A stretch of DNA of 64,000 nt from JAIVJZ01 sp035645695 (GTDB taxonomy: Bacteria; Acidobacteriota; Blastocatellia; Pyrinomonadales; Pyrinomonadaceae). Under the pieces are notes generated by a model. It was given only the letters and a program-made list of their open reading frames with translations, was not told where the DNA came from and ran no database searches. Positions within the stretch are counted from its first letter, which is position 1; the number at the start of each line of letters is the position of its first letter. The translations under genes and the position numbers were made by a program. Below, in pieces: positions 34,001-42,166 of this stretch. The stretch spans positions 171,400 to 235,399 of the forward strand of contig DASQMC010000027.1 of NCBI GenBank assembly GCA_035645695.1. Reading direction: 5' to 3'.

Positions 34001-35383
34001 TTAGAGGTCGTAATCTTTGATCTTGGTCAGAAGGGTTTTATAACTGACGCCGAGGGTTTCGGCGGCGCGCGTTTTGTTGCCTGCGTGCGCGGCGAGGGCT
34101 TCCGCGATCTTGCGCCGTTCGACGAAACTGACGACGCGCTCGGTCGCTTCCGCCAGCCCGCCGGATAGATCCATCTCGGCAAACGTCTCCGACGACTTTG
34201 CTCCGCTTGCGCCGACCCGCGTGACGGGCAGGCTGAGATCGAGCGGGTGAAGCGTGGAAGTGTCCGCGAGGATGCAGGCGCGTTCGATGGCGTTCTCCAA
34301 CTCGCGCACGTTGCCCGGCCACGCGTGGGCGCGCAGGCGTGCGAGCGCATCGTCCGTGAGCGTGGCCTCGCGCCCGCGCAATTCTTTGCCGAACTGCGCG
34401 GCGAAATGGCGCGCGAGCAGCAGGACATCCTCACCGCGCTCGCGCAACGGCGGAATCTGGACGGGGAAGACAGCGAGGCGGAAATAGAGATCGCGGCGAA
34501 ACTCTCCGGCCTCGGCGGCCTGTTGGAGTTCGCGGTTCGTCGCGGCGACGATACGCACGTTCACCGGGACGGGCATCCGCCCGCCGATGCGATCCACGGT
34601 CTTCTCTTCGATGACGCGCAGGAGTTTGCCCTGCACGGCGAGCGGGAGTTCGCCGATCTCGTCGAGGAAGACCGTGCCGCCCGTTGCGAGTTCAAACTTT
34701 CCGGGGCGTCGTTCGGTCGCGCCCGTGAAAGCGCCGCGCTCGTGGCCGAAGAGTTCGGACTCGATGAGCGTTTCGGGAATGGCCGCGCAGTTGATGGCGA
34801 CGAAGGGTTGGTCGCGGCGCGGCGAGAGATGATGCACGGCGCGCGCGAAGAGTTCTTTGCCCGTGCCGGATTCGCCGAGGAGAAGGACGGTCGCTTCCGT
34901 CGTGGCGACGCGCTGGGTTTCGGCCACGGCGCGTTTGATGGCCGCGGACTCGCCGATGATGCGCGGGAAGCCGTAGCGCCGCGACCACTCTTCGCGCAAC
35001 AGAATATTTTCGGTGCGCAGTCGCGCCTGTTCGAGCGCGCGGCCGATGAGCAGCAGGAGATGGTTGGAGTCTACAGGCTTCTGTAAGAAGTCGTGCGCGC
35101 CGTCTTTCATCGCCTGCACGGCCTCGTCAATCGAGCCGTAGGCGGTCATCACGACGACGGGCACGTCCGGGTCGGCGGAGCGTGCGGCGTGCAACACGTC
35201 GAGGCCGGAGCCATGCGGCATGCGCAGATCGGTGAGCACGAGACGGTAGGGCGCGCGCGCGATTTCGGCGGTGGCGGAGCGAGCGTCGGCGCACTCCGCG
35301 ACCGTGTAGCCCGCGTGCTCCAGCGTCAGGCGCAGCACGCGCCGCAAACTGTCTTTATCTTCGACGAGCAGGATGTCAGGCAT
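34001..35383 (-). CDS. sigma-54-dependent response regulator (NtrC type)
   Basis: 460 residues from ATG 35383. Receiver domain 1-120 with the phosphoacceptor Asp in LVLTDLRMPHGSG and Lys in FLQKPVD; AAA+ domain with GESGTGKELFARAVH, the sigma-54 loop GAFTGA and TVFLDEIGELP; Fis-type HTH at the end (KTRAAETLGVSYKTLLTKI). No histidine kinase is adjacent. The ATG is about 14 nt past a heptamer arm and lacks a Shine-Dalgarno sequence. Target promoters are unknown; murJ follows directly. Confidence 0.94.
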   Translation of the reverse strand: MPDILLVEDKDSLRRVLRLTLEHAGYTVAECADARSATAEIARAPYRLVLTDLRMPHGSGLDVLHAARSADPDVPVVVMTAYGSIDEAVQAMKDGAHDFLQKPVDSNHLLLLIGRALEQARLRTENILLREEWSRRYGFPRIIGESAAIKRAVAETQRVATTEATVLLLGESGTGKELFARAVHHLSPRRDQPFVAINCAAIPETLIESELFGHERGAFTGATERRPGKFELATGGTVFLDEIGELPLAVQGKLLRVIEEKTVDRIGGRMPVPVNVRIVAATNRELQQAAEAGEFRRDLYFRLAVFPVQIPPLRERGEDVLLLARHFAAQFGKELRGREATLTDDALARLRAHAWPGNVRELENAIERACILADTSTLHPLDLSLPVTRVGASGAKSSETFAEMDLSGGLAEATERVVSFVERRKIAEALAAHAGNKTRAAETLGVSYKTLLTKIKDYDL

Positions 35384-35397
35384 AAAAGCAGAGGCCA

Positions 35398-35464
35398 GAG
35401 GCCGGAGGCCGCAGGTTAGTGAAAGACAGTCTTGACTGACCCCTAACCTCCGGCCTCCGGCCTC
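35398..35464. repeat. heptamer inverted-repeat element, aggccgg word
   Basis: Arms 35398-35419 and 35443-35464 are 22 nt each with one mismatch. The unit is aggccgg/aggccag/aggccgc and the left side extends to 35391. It lies just upstream of the response regulator start. Confidence 0.9.
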
Positions 35465-35769
35465 AGAACTTGAGCATCGTTCAACATTCGGCTCGCGCGT
35501 GTCAAGGGGATGCTTCCCGCGCGGTCGAGAGAACAAGGCGCGCGGCTTCAACGATGAGCGAGCACCCGCAGGTATTTACAGCCCAACCACGGACGCTCCG
35601 CGCGGAGAGAGAAAGACGAACCCGCGTTACATACTCTGTCACCAACGGAAACATCAGTCGCTTTCGACCCACACCGGCTTACAACTGTTGTGGTAGCCCG
35701 CGCGTGTCCGCAAGTGAAAGCATATGTGTTGTTTGAAGTGATAAGTCATCGCCCGCGAGCGAGACGGCT

Positions 35770-36057
35770 TAATAATTGCAAAGATAGTGAGAGTCGCCGG
35801 ACACGGGCGGCGAGGCCGTCAAGGCTTTACGGCAAGGCGGCGTCGCCCCGCGGACGGGCGGCCGAACAAGGGGCAACTGGAAGGGAACTACTGCGAAGCG
35901 GAAGGTGCGGCGCGCATGCGGCGACCGCTTCCGGCAGCCCGAACCAATCGGGAGAAACACAAGGATCGTCCGCTCGCGCGTGGTGCCGCACGCCATAGCG
36001 CGAGCCGGACGAAAAAGCGCCCCGGCGACTCTCAGGCCGCCGGGGCGCGCTTTTTTT
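35770..36057 (+). ncRNA. candidate structured non-coding RNA, unknown class
   Basis: From 35490 to 36058 no convincing coding region exists, yet the stretch ends in a strong plus-strand terminator. A TAATAAT box at 35770-35776 could start a transcript near 35783. Bases 35788-35800 are a perfect 13-nt reverse complement of 36022-36034, so 5' and 3' ends can pair over about 245 nt. Several GC-rich local stems lie between, including about 35966-36011. The 3' partner overlaps the terminator stem, so the two pairings exclude each other. No signature of tmRNA, RNase P RNA, SRP RNA or a known riboswitch was recognised. Confidence 0.5.
36017..36057 (+). terminator. Rho-independent terminator of the candidate RNA
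   Basis: A perfect 11-bp GC stem (36017-36027 with 36038-36048) with a 10-nt loop is followed by T7 at 36051-36057. Confidence 0.92.
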
Positions 36058-36058
36058 G

Positions 36059-36140
36059 AAACGATGAAGGAGGAACGATGAACGATGAATGAAAGCCGAT
36101 TGCTTTTACTTCATCGTTCATCGTTCCTCCTTCATCGTTT
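36059..36140. repeat. heptamer inverted-repeat element, gaacgat word, perfect arms
   Basis: Arms 36059-36089 and 36110-36140 are perfect 31-nt reverse complements. The arm is identical over 31 nt to that of the element at 47301. It lies right after the RNA terminator, and the dacB stop (36139-36141) falls in the right arm. Confidence 0.96.
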
Positions 36141-37509
36141 AGTTCGAGTTCGGTTCAAACTCCGATGCGTTAGCCTGTTCGACTTCGGTGTCGGAGAGAC
36201 GCATGGCGAGCGTGTGGGGGGCGTAGGCGAAGGGCGCGGGGCCGCCGCGTGTGAACTGTAGTTGGGAGACGAGGCGGTCTTGCGATTCGCGGAAACGCAC
36301 GACGTTGCCCCGCTGGTTGAAGATGACGAAGAGAAGCGTCTCGCCCGATTGCGTGCGCATCTGACCGGCGAGCGCGCTCACGCCGCCGTCGGAACGGCCG
36401 AGCGTGCCGGTCTTGCCGATGACGCTGCCGCGCGAGTAGCCGAACGTGTACCGCTTCTGCAACGTGCCGGGGTCTATCCCTGCGACCGGCATGATGTCCG
36501 AAGGCGACAAATTGTGCTTCGCCAGTTCCTTCAACAGGCCGCGATAGACCTTCATCATCGAACGCGGCGAGAGGCGGTTGACGCCCAGCCCGCTCGTCGA
36601 AGCGAGGCGCACCTCGCTCGGCGCAAGCCCGACTTTGCTGATGAGAAAATGCTGGACGCCCTGAGCGCCGCCGAGATAGTCGCCGATGCGTTCGGCCATG
36701 AAATTGTTCGAGTAGCAGAGCAGCACTTTAAGCACGTCAACGAGCTTGCTCGAACGGTGCGTGAGCAGGACGCGCGCTTTCGGCGGCACGGACGCGACGT
36801 AAACCGCGCCCATCACGGCGACGCTCGGAACCGCCTGTGCCGCCGCGGTGTTGCCGTGCGCGAGCCGGTCGTTGAACCACGCGCGAGTGGCGGCGGCCGG
36901 GCGTCGCGTGGCATCGAGCGTATCGTAGAAAATCTCGCCGGAACGCACCGTCGAGGCGCCGAAATTCATCGTGAACTTCGGCGGCACGATAAGGTCGCCC
37001 GTCACGGTGCGAACGCCGAGGCGGTTCAATTCGCGCGCGATGCCGACGGCGTGCTCGTAATGAAGTGAAGGATCGCGCCCGGAGATGATCAGGTCGCCGG
37101 TGATCGTGCCGGTCGTTTGATCGAAAGTTCCGTTCGTCCAGACGACTGTGGAGAAACGATAGTTAGGCCCGAAGGATTGCAGGGCGTGGTAGGCCGTGGC
37201 GAGTTTGACGACCGAGGCCGGGTTGTACTGTTGATTCGCCGCCTGCTCCATTACGACTTTCCCGTCGAGCGTTTCGACGAGCACGCCCTGCGTGTAGAAG
37301 GCGGGCGTCGGCTGTGGCTGCGCGGCCAGGTCGCTCGCCGTGATCGGCGACGTTGAGACGGTCGGCGTTTCCGGCCATGTGGACACGACGAACGGCGTGG
37401 CCGACGGCAGAGGCGCGGGCTTGTAGTCATCCTGCGCAGCCGCGCCCGCGTACAACGAGAGCAACAATCCCGATGCCAAAAACAATTGTCTGACTTTTGA
37501 TTTGATCAT
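36139..37509 (-). CDS. dacB: D-alanyl-D-alanine carboxypeptidase/endopeptidase (PBP4, peptidase S13)
   Basis: Periplasmic peptidoglycan hydrolase. 456 residues with a signal peptide (1-26, LLLSLYAGAAAQ). Active-site motifs: SVVK in NPASVVKLATAY, the SNN-type triad in CYSNNFMAERIG and KTG in GKTGTLGRSDGG. A family-type insert lies between the first and second motif. Length fits class C PBP4. The ORF ends inside a heptamer hairpin facing the candidate RNA. The upstream interval 37510-37701 shows nothing. Confidence 0.93.
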   Translation of the reverse strand: MIKSKVRQLFLASGLLLSLYAGAAAQDDYKPAPLPSATPFVVSTWPETPTVSTSPITASDLAAQPQPTPAFYTQGVLVETLDGKVVMEQAANQQYNPASVVKLATAYHALQSFGPNYRFSTVVWTNGTFDQTTGTITGDLIISGRDPSLHYEHAVGIARELNRLGVRTVTGDLIVPPKFTMNFGASTVRSGEIFYDTLDATRRPAAATRAWFNDRLAHGNTAAAQAVPSVAVMGAVYVASVPPKARVLLTHRSSKLVDVLKVLLCYSNNFMAERIGDYLGGAQGVQHFLISKVGLAPSEVRLASTSGLGVNRLSPRSMMKVYRGLLKELAKHNLSPSDIMPVAGIDPGTLQKRYTFGYSRGSVIGKTGTLGRSDGGVSALAGQMRTQSGETLLFVIFNQRGNVVRFRESQDRLVSQLQFTRGGPAPFAYAPHTLAMRLSDTEVEQANASEFEPNSN

Positions 37510-37701
37510 TCTTATCCTCTGTCAATTGTTCGGGGGCATTTGCATCATAGCACGGGAAGAGTGGCTACGGGTTCGCGTCGTTCGTTCGCTGGGGGCGTGC
37601 GGACGCGAAATGTAAGATGCGCTTAAGCGGCGCGGGGGATGTATCCGGCATTAGCTTCATATAAAAGTCGAAGCGCGCGAAAATTCCAGACGGCAAACTC
37701 G

Positions 37702-37731
37702 TTGACAAGGCTGCGAACGCGCTCCTAATAT
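37702..37731 (+). promoter_or_regulatory. sigma-70 promoter of the Ogg-type glycosylase gene
   Basis: TTGACA (37702-37707), an 18-nt spacer and TAATAT (37726-37731) lie about 57 nt before the start codon. Confidence 0.65.
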
Positions 37732-37788
37732 TCGATCAGTCGAGCGCGCCCTCGCAATTGACAATCCGGCAGTCGTCAACAGTGTACA

Positions 37789-38451
37789 TTGCGTCGAGAT
37801 CAACAGCCCGTCACCATCGAGCGGATTCGTGAGACACACGCGGCACGCGCGAAAGACATTCGCCGACGCCTCGCGGAGTTTCGAGACGTGCGGCGAACGG
37901 CGTCGGACGAACGCTTGTGGGAAGAGTTGGTCTTCTGCATCTTCACGGCGGGCGCATCGGCGCGCATGGGCTTGCGCTCAGTCGAGGCGGTACGCCCGCT
38001 GCTCGCAAAAGGCGCGCACGAAGAACTGGCGGGCGCGCTCAGCGGCGTGCATCGTTACCCGAACTCGCGCTCGGGCTACATCGTCGTCACACGCGACTAT
38101 TTGCGCGAAGACTGCGGGATGCGCCTGCGCGAGCGGCTGGAGGGCTTTGACGACCCGCACGCCCGACGCGACTGGCTCGCGCGCGAACGGCGCATCAAAG
38201 GTCTCGGATATAAAGAGGCGAGCCACTATCTGCGCAACGTCGGTTTCCGCGACTACGCCATTCTCGACAAACACATTCTGCGCAGTCTCGCCGAACTCGG
38301 CGTAGTCGAATCTCCGACGCCGCCGACAACCCGCGCGCGCTACCTCGTCATCGAAGAGTCTCTAAAACGCTTTGCCGCGCGCCTCGCCATAGATTTCGAC
38401 GAACTCGACCTTGTACTGTGGTCTATGAAGACCGGAGAAATACTGAAATGA
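37789..38451 (+). CDS. N-glycosylase/DNA lyase, Ogg2-like 8-oxoguanine repair enzyme
   Basis: 220 residues. The helix-hairpin-helix with catalytic Lys and Asp is visible: IKGLGYKEASHYLRNVGF followed by DYAILDKHILRSL. The N-terminal helical part (ERLWEELVFCIFTAGAS) and the C-terminal DELDLVLWSMKTGEILK are characteristic of the compact Ogg2 (archaeal-type) branch, which lacks the N-terminal beta domain of OGG1. It would excise 8-oxoguanine. The TTG at 37789 is the only usable start between an in-frame stop and the domain. It is followed without gap by a heptamer hairpin. Confidence 0.85.
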   Translation: MRRDQQPVTIERIRETHAARAKDIRRRLAEFRDVRRTASDERLWEELVFCIFTAGASARMGLRSVEAVRPLLAKGAHEELAGALSGVHRYPNSRSGYIVVTRDYLREDCGMRLRERLEGFDDPHARRDWLARERRIKGLGYKEASHYLRNVGFRDYAILDKHILRSLAELGVVESPTPPTTRARYLVIEESLKRFAARLAIDFDELDLVLWSMKTGEILK

Positions 38452-38536
38452 AAAACGATGAAGTAGGAACGAGGAACGATGAACTAAAAGCAAGCTGTCT
38501 TTAGTTCATCGTTCCTCGTTCCTACTTCATCGTTTT
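38452..38536. repeat. heptamer inverted-repeat element, gaacgat word, perfect 37-bp arms
   Basis: Arms 38452-38488 and 38500-38536 are perfect reverse complements of 37 nt with an 11-nt tip. It begins on the base after the ogg stop codon. The downstream gene starts 20 nt later and, unusually for the set, has a GGGGG Shine-Dalgarno sequence. Confidence 0.97.
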
Positions 38537-38556
38537 CCGAAGGGGGTGGCCGGAAA

Positions 38557-40308
38557 ATGAAAAACGCGAGCCGTGCTTTATGTGGCAGTTTGGCTGCCCT
38601 GCTGGTGTGTGTTGCGCTCTGCGGCGCGGAAGCGCCGGTCGTCGCCGCGCCGCTTGCGGGAGGCGATAAGAACCGTGAGAAGGCTTTACGCGCCCTGAGA
38701 CAGGGGGAGTTTGAAGTCGCCGAGAAGATTTATCGAGCGCTCGTCGAGCGCAACCCGAAGGACGTGGCGGCGCGTCTGGGTTTGAGTTTCGCCCTGTTGA
38801 AGCAACGCAATTTGCGCGATGCGTATGACCACGCGGCGCGCGTCCTGGCGATTGATCCGACTTCGGCGCGCGCGCACGCGCTTCTGGGTTCGGCGCTACT
38901 GGCCTCCGGCGATTTCCGCCTCTCCATCGAGGAGTTTCGCACAGCGCTCGCCTTCAAGGAGGACGAGGCGTTGGCGATTGCGGGGCTTTCGATGATCAAC
39001 TTTTACGAGAACCGTTCGGCCGTCGCGCTGGCTGGCCTGCGCCGCGCCGTTTACCTCGACCCCGACGAACCCGATTACGTCTTCTCGTTCGCGCAGGCGG
39101 CGGCGCGCACGGAACGCTACCGCGAGGCGGCCGACGCCTACGAGAATTTTCTGCGCATCGCCCCGCGCACCGACGCCGACAGGCGCGAGCGCATACGTGG
39201 CCTGATCAGTTTCCTGCGCTTCCTCGGGACGCAGCGCCAACTCTACATGACGGGCGGCGCGGCGCGCTCGACCTTCCCGTTCGAACTCGCCAACAGTCGC
39301 CCGATCATCCACGTGCGCATCAACAGCTCGAAGAAGCCCTTGCGCTTCGTCGTCGATACGGGATCGGGCATGTGCGTCCTGTCGAAAGAGACGGCGGAGT
39401 TGATGAACATCAAGCCCGTGGCGCAGGGCGGTCTGGCGCGCGCCGTCGGCGGCGGCGGGCGCTTCGAGATCGTCTACGGTTTCCTGAACTCGCTGCAAAT
39501 GGGCGAGGTGCGCATTGAGAACGTGCCGGTGTACATCCGCCAGTTCCACAACCAGCAGGAATCCGTGGACGGTTACATCGGCCTCTCCGTCCTCGGCAAG
39601 TACATCACCTCGGTCGATTACAGCACCCATGAGATGACTCTCGTGCGCCAGTTGGAGCGACCCGCGCAGCCGAACACATTCGCCGACACGGTCGTCCCGC
39701 TCAACTCGAATCACGCCGCGCCGGACTTGGACGCGCCGTCCGCGAGCGCGGCGTTGCTGACGCGGCGCGACAATGTCGCCGCCCCCGCGCGCACGACTCC
39801 CACGCCTGCCGCGCCCGACGGCGCGAGCCGCAGTTATGAGTTTCCGATCCGCTCCACGTCGAGCGGATTCTGGAGCAGTTCGGTCGTGCTTGAGGGAATC
39901 AGCAAGCCGCTCAATTTTATCGTGGACACGGGCGCGAGCATCTCCGTCGTCTCGCAGGAACTCATGAAGACGGAAGACATGGCGCGCTTCGAGCAGAAGA
40001 CGCGGCTCAGGGTTTTCGGCGCAGCGGGCGTCTCGGAAGACGTGGTGACGCTGCTCTTACCGCGCGTCTCCCTCGGAGACTACACGCACGCGAATCTCCC
40101 GGCGGCCGTGCTCGATATGTCGGCCATCAACGAGACTTCCGGCTTCGAGCAGACCGGCATCATCGGCGGCAACGTCCTGCGCCGCTTTCGCGTCACGTTC
40201 GATTTCCAGCGCGGTCTCGTGCGGCTCGACCCGACGACGCCCGCTCCCGCGCACGTGCCCGCAACGCGCGACGCCAACATCACGCCCGCTTCGGGGGCTA
40301 CCCCGTGA
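38557..40308 (+). CDS. exported TPR protein with two retropepsin-like aspartic protease domains
   Basis: 583 residues. Signal peptide 1-31. TPR-like helical repeats at about 40-205. A first aspartic-protease domain at 245-365 has the active-site DTG at 267 (RFVVDTGSG). After a Pro/Ala-rich linker (370-425) a second domain at 428-558 has DTG at 457 (NFIVDTGAS). Each also keeps the hydrophobic-Gly flap-end motif (SVDGYIGLSVL; QTGIIGGNVL). Retropepsins act as dimers with one DTG per chain; here both halves could pair in one chain. The Ala-rich linker varies. Substrate unknown. The stop overlaps the PIN gene start by 4 nt. Confidence 0.85.
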   Translation: MKNASRALCGSLAALLVCVALCGAEAPVVAAPLAGGDKNREKALRALRQGEFEVAEKIYRALVERNPKDVAARLGLSFALLKQRNLRDAYDHAARVLAIDPTSARAHALLGSALLASGDFRLSIEEFRTALAFKEDEALAIAGLSMINFYENRSAVALAGLRRAVYLDPDEPDYVFSFAQAAARTERYREAADAYENFLRIAPRTDADRRERIRGLISFLRFLGTQRQLYMTGGAARSTFPFELANSRPIIHVRINSSKKPLRFVVDTGSGMCVLSKETAELMNIKPVAQGGLARAVGGGGRFEIVYGFLNSLQMGEVRIENVPVYIRQFHNQQESVDGYIGLSVLGKYITSVDYSTHEMTLVRQLERPAQPNTFADTVVPLNSNHAAPDLDAPSASAALLTRRDNVAAPARTTPTPAAPDGASRSYEFPIRSTSSGFWSSSVVLEGISKPLNFIVDTGASISVVSQELMKTEDMARFEQKTRLRVFGAAGVSEDVVTLLLPRVSLGDYTHANLPAAVLDMSAINETSGFEQTGIIGGNVLRRFRVTFDFQRGLVRLDPTTPAPAHVPATRDANITPASGATP

Positions 40309-40784
40309 AGCAGAGCCTCTACCTGGAAACGTCGGTCGTCGGCGCGTATCTCGACAACGGCGAGCCGTTCCGGCGCGACCTGACCATTCGCTGGTGGGAG
40401 CACGAGATGTCGGAATACCGCGCCACCGTCTCGCCGCTCGTCGCGCGCGAACTCGAACGCCTCCCCGAACCACACCGCACGGCCTACCTGAAGCTCGTCG
40501 CGCCGCTCGAACAGCTTGAGATCACTGACGAGGCGACCATCCTCGCCGAGGGCTACATCTCGCGCGGCATCTTTCACCGCAAGTACATCGCCGACGCGTT
40601 GCACGTCGCGGTTGCCTCCGTGCATAAAATAGATTATCTAGTTACGTGGAACTTCGGGCATCTGGCGAACGTGCGAAGACAGGCGCGCATACGTCTCTTC
40701 AACACCGCCGCCGGGTTCTTTGTCCCGATGATCGTCACGCCGGAATTCCTTGTATCGGAGTTGACCGAAAAGGGTGACAGGTGA
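40305..40784 (+). CDS. PIN domain protein (VapC-like)
   Basis: 159 residues. PIN fold marks: LYLETSVVGAYLDN at the start (Glu in place of the first Asp), ARELERL in the second strand-helix, YIADALHVAVAS with the central acidic cluster, and DYLVTWNFGHLAN. Such proteins are Mg2+-dependent RNases, usually toxins. The GTG start overlaps the previous stop (GTGA). The last residues and the TGA lie inside the left arm of a heptamer element. The small gene at 40860 is the likely antitoxin partner. Confidence 0.85.
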   Translation: MKQSLYLETSVVGAYLDNGEPFRRDLTIRWWEHEMSEYRATVSPLVARELERLPEPHRTAYLKLVAPLEQLEITDEATILAEGYISRGIFHRKYIADALHVAVASVHKIDYLVTWNFGHLANVRRQARIRLFNTAAGFFVPMIVTPEFLVSELTEKGDR

Positions 40785-40849
40785 TGAGTGACAGGTGACA
40801 AGATGAAAATTTTTCTTTAACTTGTCACCTGTCGCTTGTCACCCGTCAC
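40774..40849. repeat. heptamer inverted-repeat element, gtgacag word
   Basis: Arms 40774-40802 and 40821-40849, 29 nt each with four mismatches and an 18-nt tip. The left arm contains the PIN gene stop codon (40782-40784). The next ATG is 10 nt past the right arm without a Shine-Dalgarno sequence. Confidence 0.92.
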
Positions 40850-40859
40850 TGTTATTCTT

Positions 40860-41078
40860 ATGTATCGCAAGCCGAGATTTTTGGAAGAACTGCACGCCAT
40901 CCGCGAAGAGATGTCGCGCGAGGCCGATTACGACGTGGAACTGTTCGCGGAGATGACGCGCACGGGCGCGCGCCCCGCGCACGGCCCCGAGCGCAACATT
41001 CGCGGATTCAAAAGTCGCGCGCCGCGCGCGGACGACACCAAACTGAAACCCATTCAGCGAAAGCGAGCGACAAGATAA
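40860..41078 (+). CDS. small charged protein, possible antitoxin to the PIN protein
   Basis: 72 residues from ATG 40860. The N-terminal half (FLEELHAIREEMSREADYD) is a charged helix, and the C-terminal half is basic and Pro/Arg-rich (GFKSRAPRADDTKLKPIQ). Small helical proteins of this style often accompany PIN toxins. Here the order is toxin first, and a heptamer hairpin separates the two. No DNA-binding motif is visible; function is inferred from position. Confidence 0.6.
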   Translation: MYRKPRFLEELHAIREEMSREADYDVELFAEMTRTGARPAHGPERNIRGFKSRAPRADDTKLKPIQRKRATR

Positions 41079-41160
41079 GAGGTCAATGGTCAGAAGATAA
41101 GAGACGGGTTAACGACGAAACTGCTGTTATTAACCTCTGACCTTTAACCGCCGGCCTCTG
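41079..41160. repeat. degenerate heptamer inverted-repeat element, ggtcaga word
   Basis: Left 41079-41112 (agaggtc, aatggtc, agaagat) and right 41129-41159 (taacctc, tgacctt, taaccgc) pair imperfectly. It begins directly after the small gene's stop, and the next ATG is 8 nt past it without a Shine-Dalgarno sequence. Confidence 0.75.
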
Positions 41161-41168
41161 TTTTCATC

Positions 41169-41957
41169 ATGGAAGAGACGTTTGAAGCCATCGGGTTGGA
41201 AGTGCCGAGCGAGCGTGATTTCAATCATCTCGCCGAGCGCGCGGGCGATCAGGGCGAGCAGTCGCAGTTGCTCCGGCGCGGCGCGGTGCTGCACGGCCGC
41301 TGCTGGAAACTCGGCGAGGGGCTGGAAGTCTGGACGGTGCTCTATGAATCGGGCACGGGCGACATTTTCTACGCCGACTGCCGCCCCGGTTTCCGCGCGC
41401 GCTACACGCAGCGCATCAGCCCCTGGGCTTTGACCGAGTACGACGAAGAGGGCGAGGCCATCGTCCACGGCTACTGCGACGGGACGGAGACGGAAGTTCT
41501 CTTCGAGTTGCAGAACCTGACGGAAGTCGGCTTTGAAGGTTTCAACGGGCAGGAGTTGCACGTCGGGCTGTGCGGGCTGGCTTATCGCGCGCGCGTGTGT
41601 TCGCGCGAGGAGCGCCCGCGCTGGCAGGCTCTGGAAGATTTCGCGCCCGCGCGCGCCGCGCACGAAAACGATTGGAGTTTGTGCGGCCGCGTGCTCTCCT
41701 TCAAGCCGCTGCGCAACCCGCTCTCGGGCGGCGAACTCTACTGGGCTTATCTCGACCTCGGCCATTTCAAACTCGAAGTGCTCATCAACCAGCGCTCTCT
41801 GCGTGGCGGCGCGCTCTGTGTCGGCGCGACGCTCGCCGCCGATGTCTGGTTGCAAGGCCACGTCCTCGACCGCCGCGCCCTGCAATCACGCTACGAAGGT
41901 CTCGACCGCTCAGTTCGGCAAGCAGAACTCTGGACGCATTTGAAGCGAAGGAATTAA
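41169..41957 (+). CDS. hypothetical protein, beta-rich, unknown
   Basis: 262 residues, no signal peptide, no membrane segment. Composition is balanced and well folded: acidic, Trp/Tyr-containing strands (EVWTVLYESGTGDIFYADC, GYCDGTETEVLFEL, GELYWAYLDLGHFKLEV). Two cysteine-containing stretches are spaced widely, without a metal motif. No family is recognised. It is flanked by a PIN-type pair on the left and a RelE-type pair on the right, and could be chance neighbours in an accessory block. Confidence 0.7.
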   Translation: MEETFEAIGLEVPSERDFNHLAERAGDQGEQSQLLRRGAVLHGRCWKLGEGLEVWTVLYESGTGDIFYADCRPGFRARYTQRISPWALTEYDEEGEAIVHGYCDGTETEVLFELQNLTEVGFEGFNGQELHVGLCGLAYRARVCSREERPRWQALEDFAPARAAHENDWSLCGRVLSFKPLRNPLSGGELYWAYLDLGHFKLEVLINQRSLRGGALCVGATLAADVWLQGHVLDRRALQSRYEGLDRSVRQAELWTHLKRRN

Positions 41958-41974
41958 GAACGAGGTGTGCCCAA

Positions 41975-42166
41975 ATGAAAGGCATTCAGTTTGTCACCGA
42001 CGACAAAGGACAGAAGACCGCAGTTCTCATTGATCTGAAAAAGTATGGAGAGCTTTGGGAAGATTTTTATGATGGCTTGATCGCAGCCGAGCGTGCTGAT
42101 GAGCCGAGAGAATCTCTCGAATTTGTGAGAAAGAGATTACAACAACAAGAAAAACTTGATGGTTGA
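41975..42166 (+). CDS. antitoxin-like small protein (RelB/Phd-type partner)
   Basis: 63 residues, MKGIQFVTDDKGQKTAVLI at the start gives a short strand, then LKKYGELWEDFYDGL and a long charged helix to the end. This is the usual shape of Phd/YefM-like or related antitoxins for RelE toxins. Its stop overlaps the RelE-type gene start, which fits a toxin-antitoxin operon. Confidence 0.75.
   Translation: MKGIQFVTDDKGQKTAVLIDLKKYGELWEDFYDGLIAAERADEPRESLEFVRKRLQQQEKLDG

Noticed and set aside
35770..36057. tmRNA, RNase P RNA or SRP RNA as the identity of the candidate RNA
   Set aside because: The tmRNA ends with T-loop, the P4 core of RNase P RNA and the SRP GGAAG/AGCAG loop were looked for and not found.
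35787..36059. Protein-coding frames (both strands) in the RNA candidate region
   Set aside because: Arg/Ala/Pro-rich translations with no start signals, running through a terminator hairpin.
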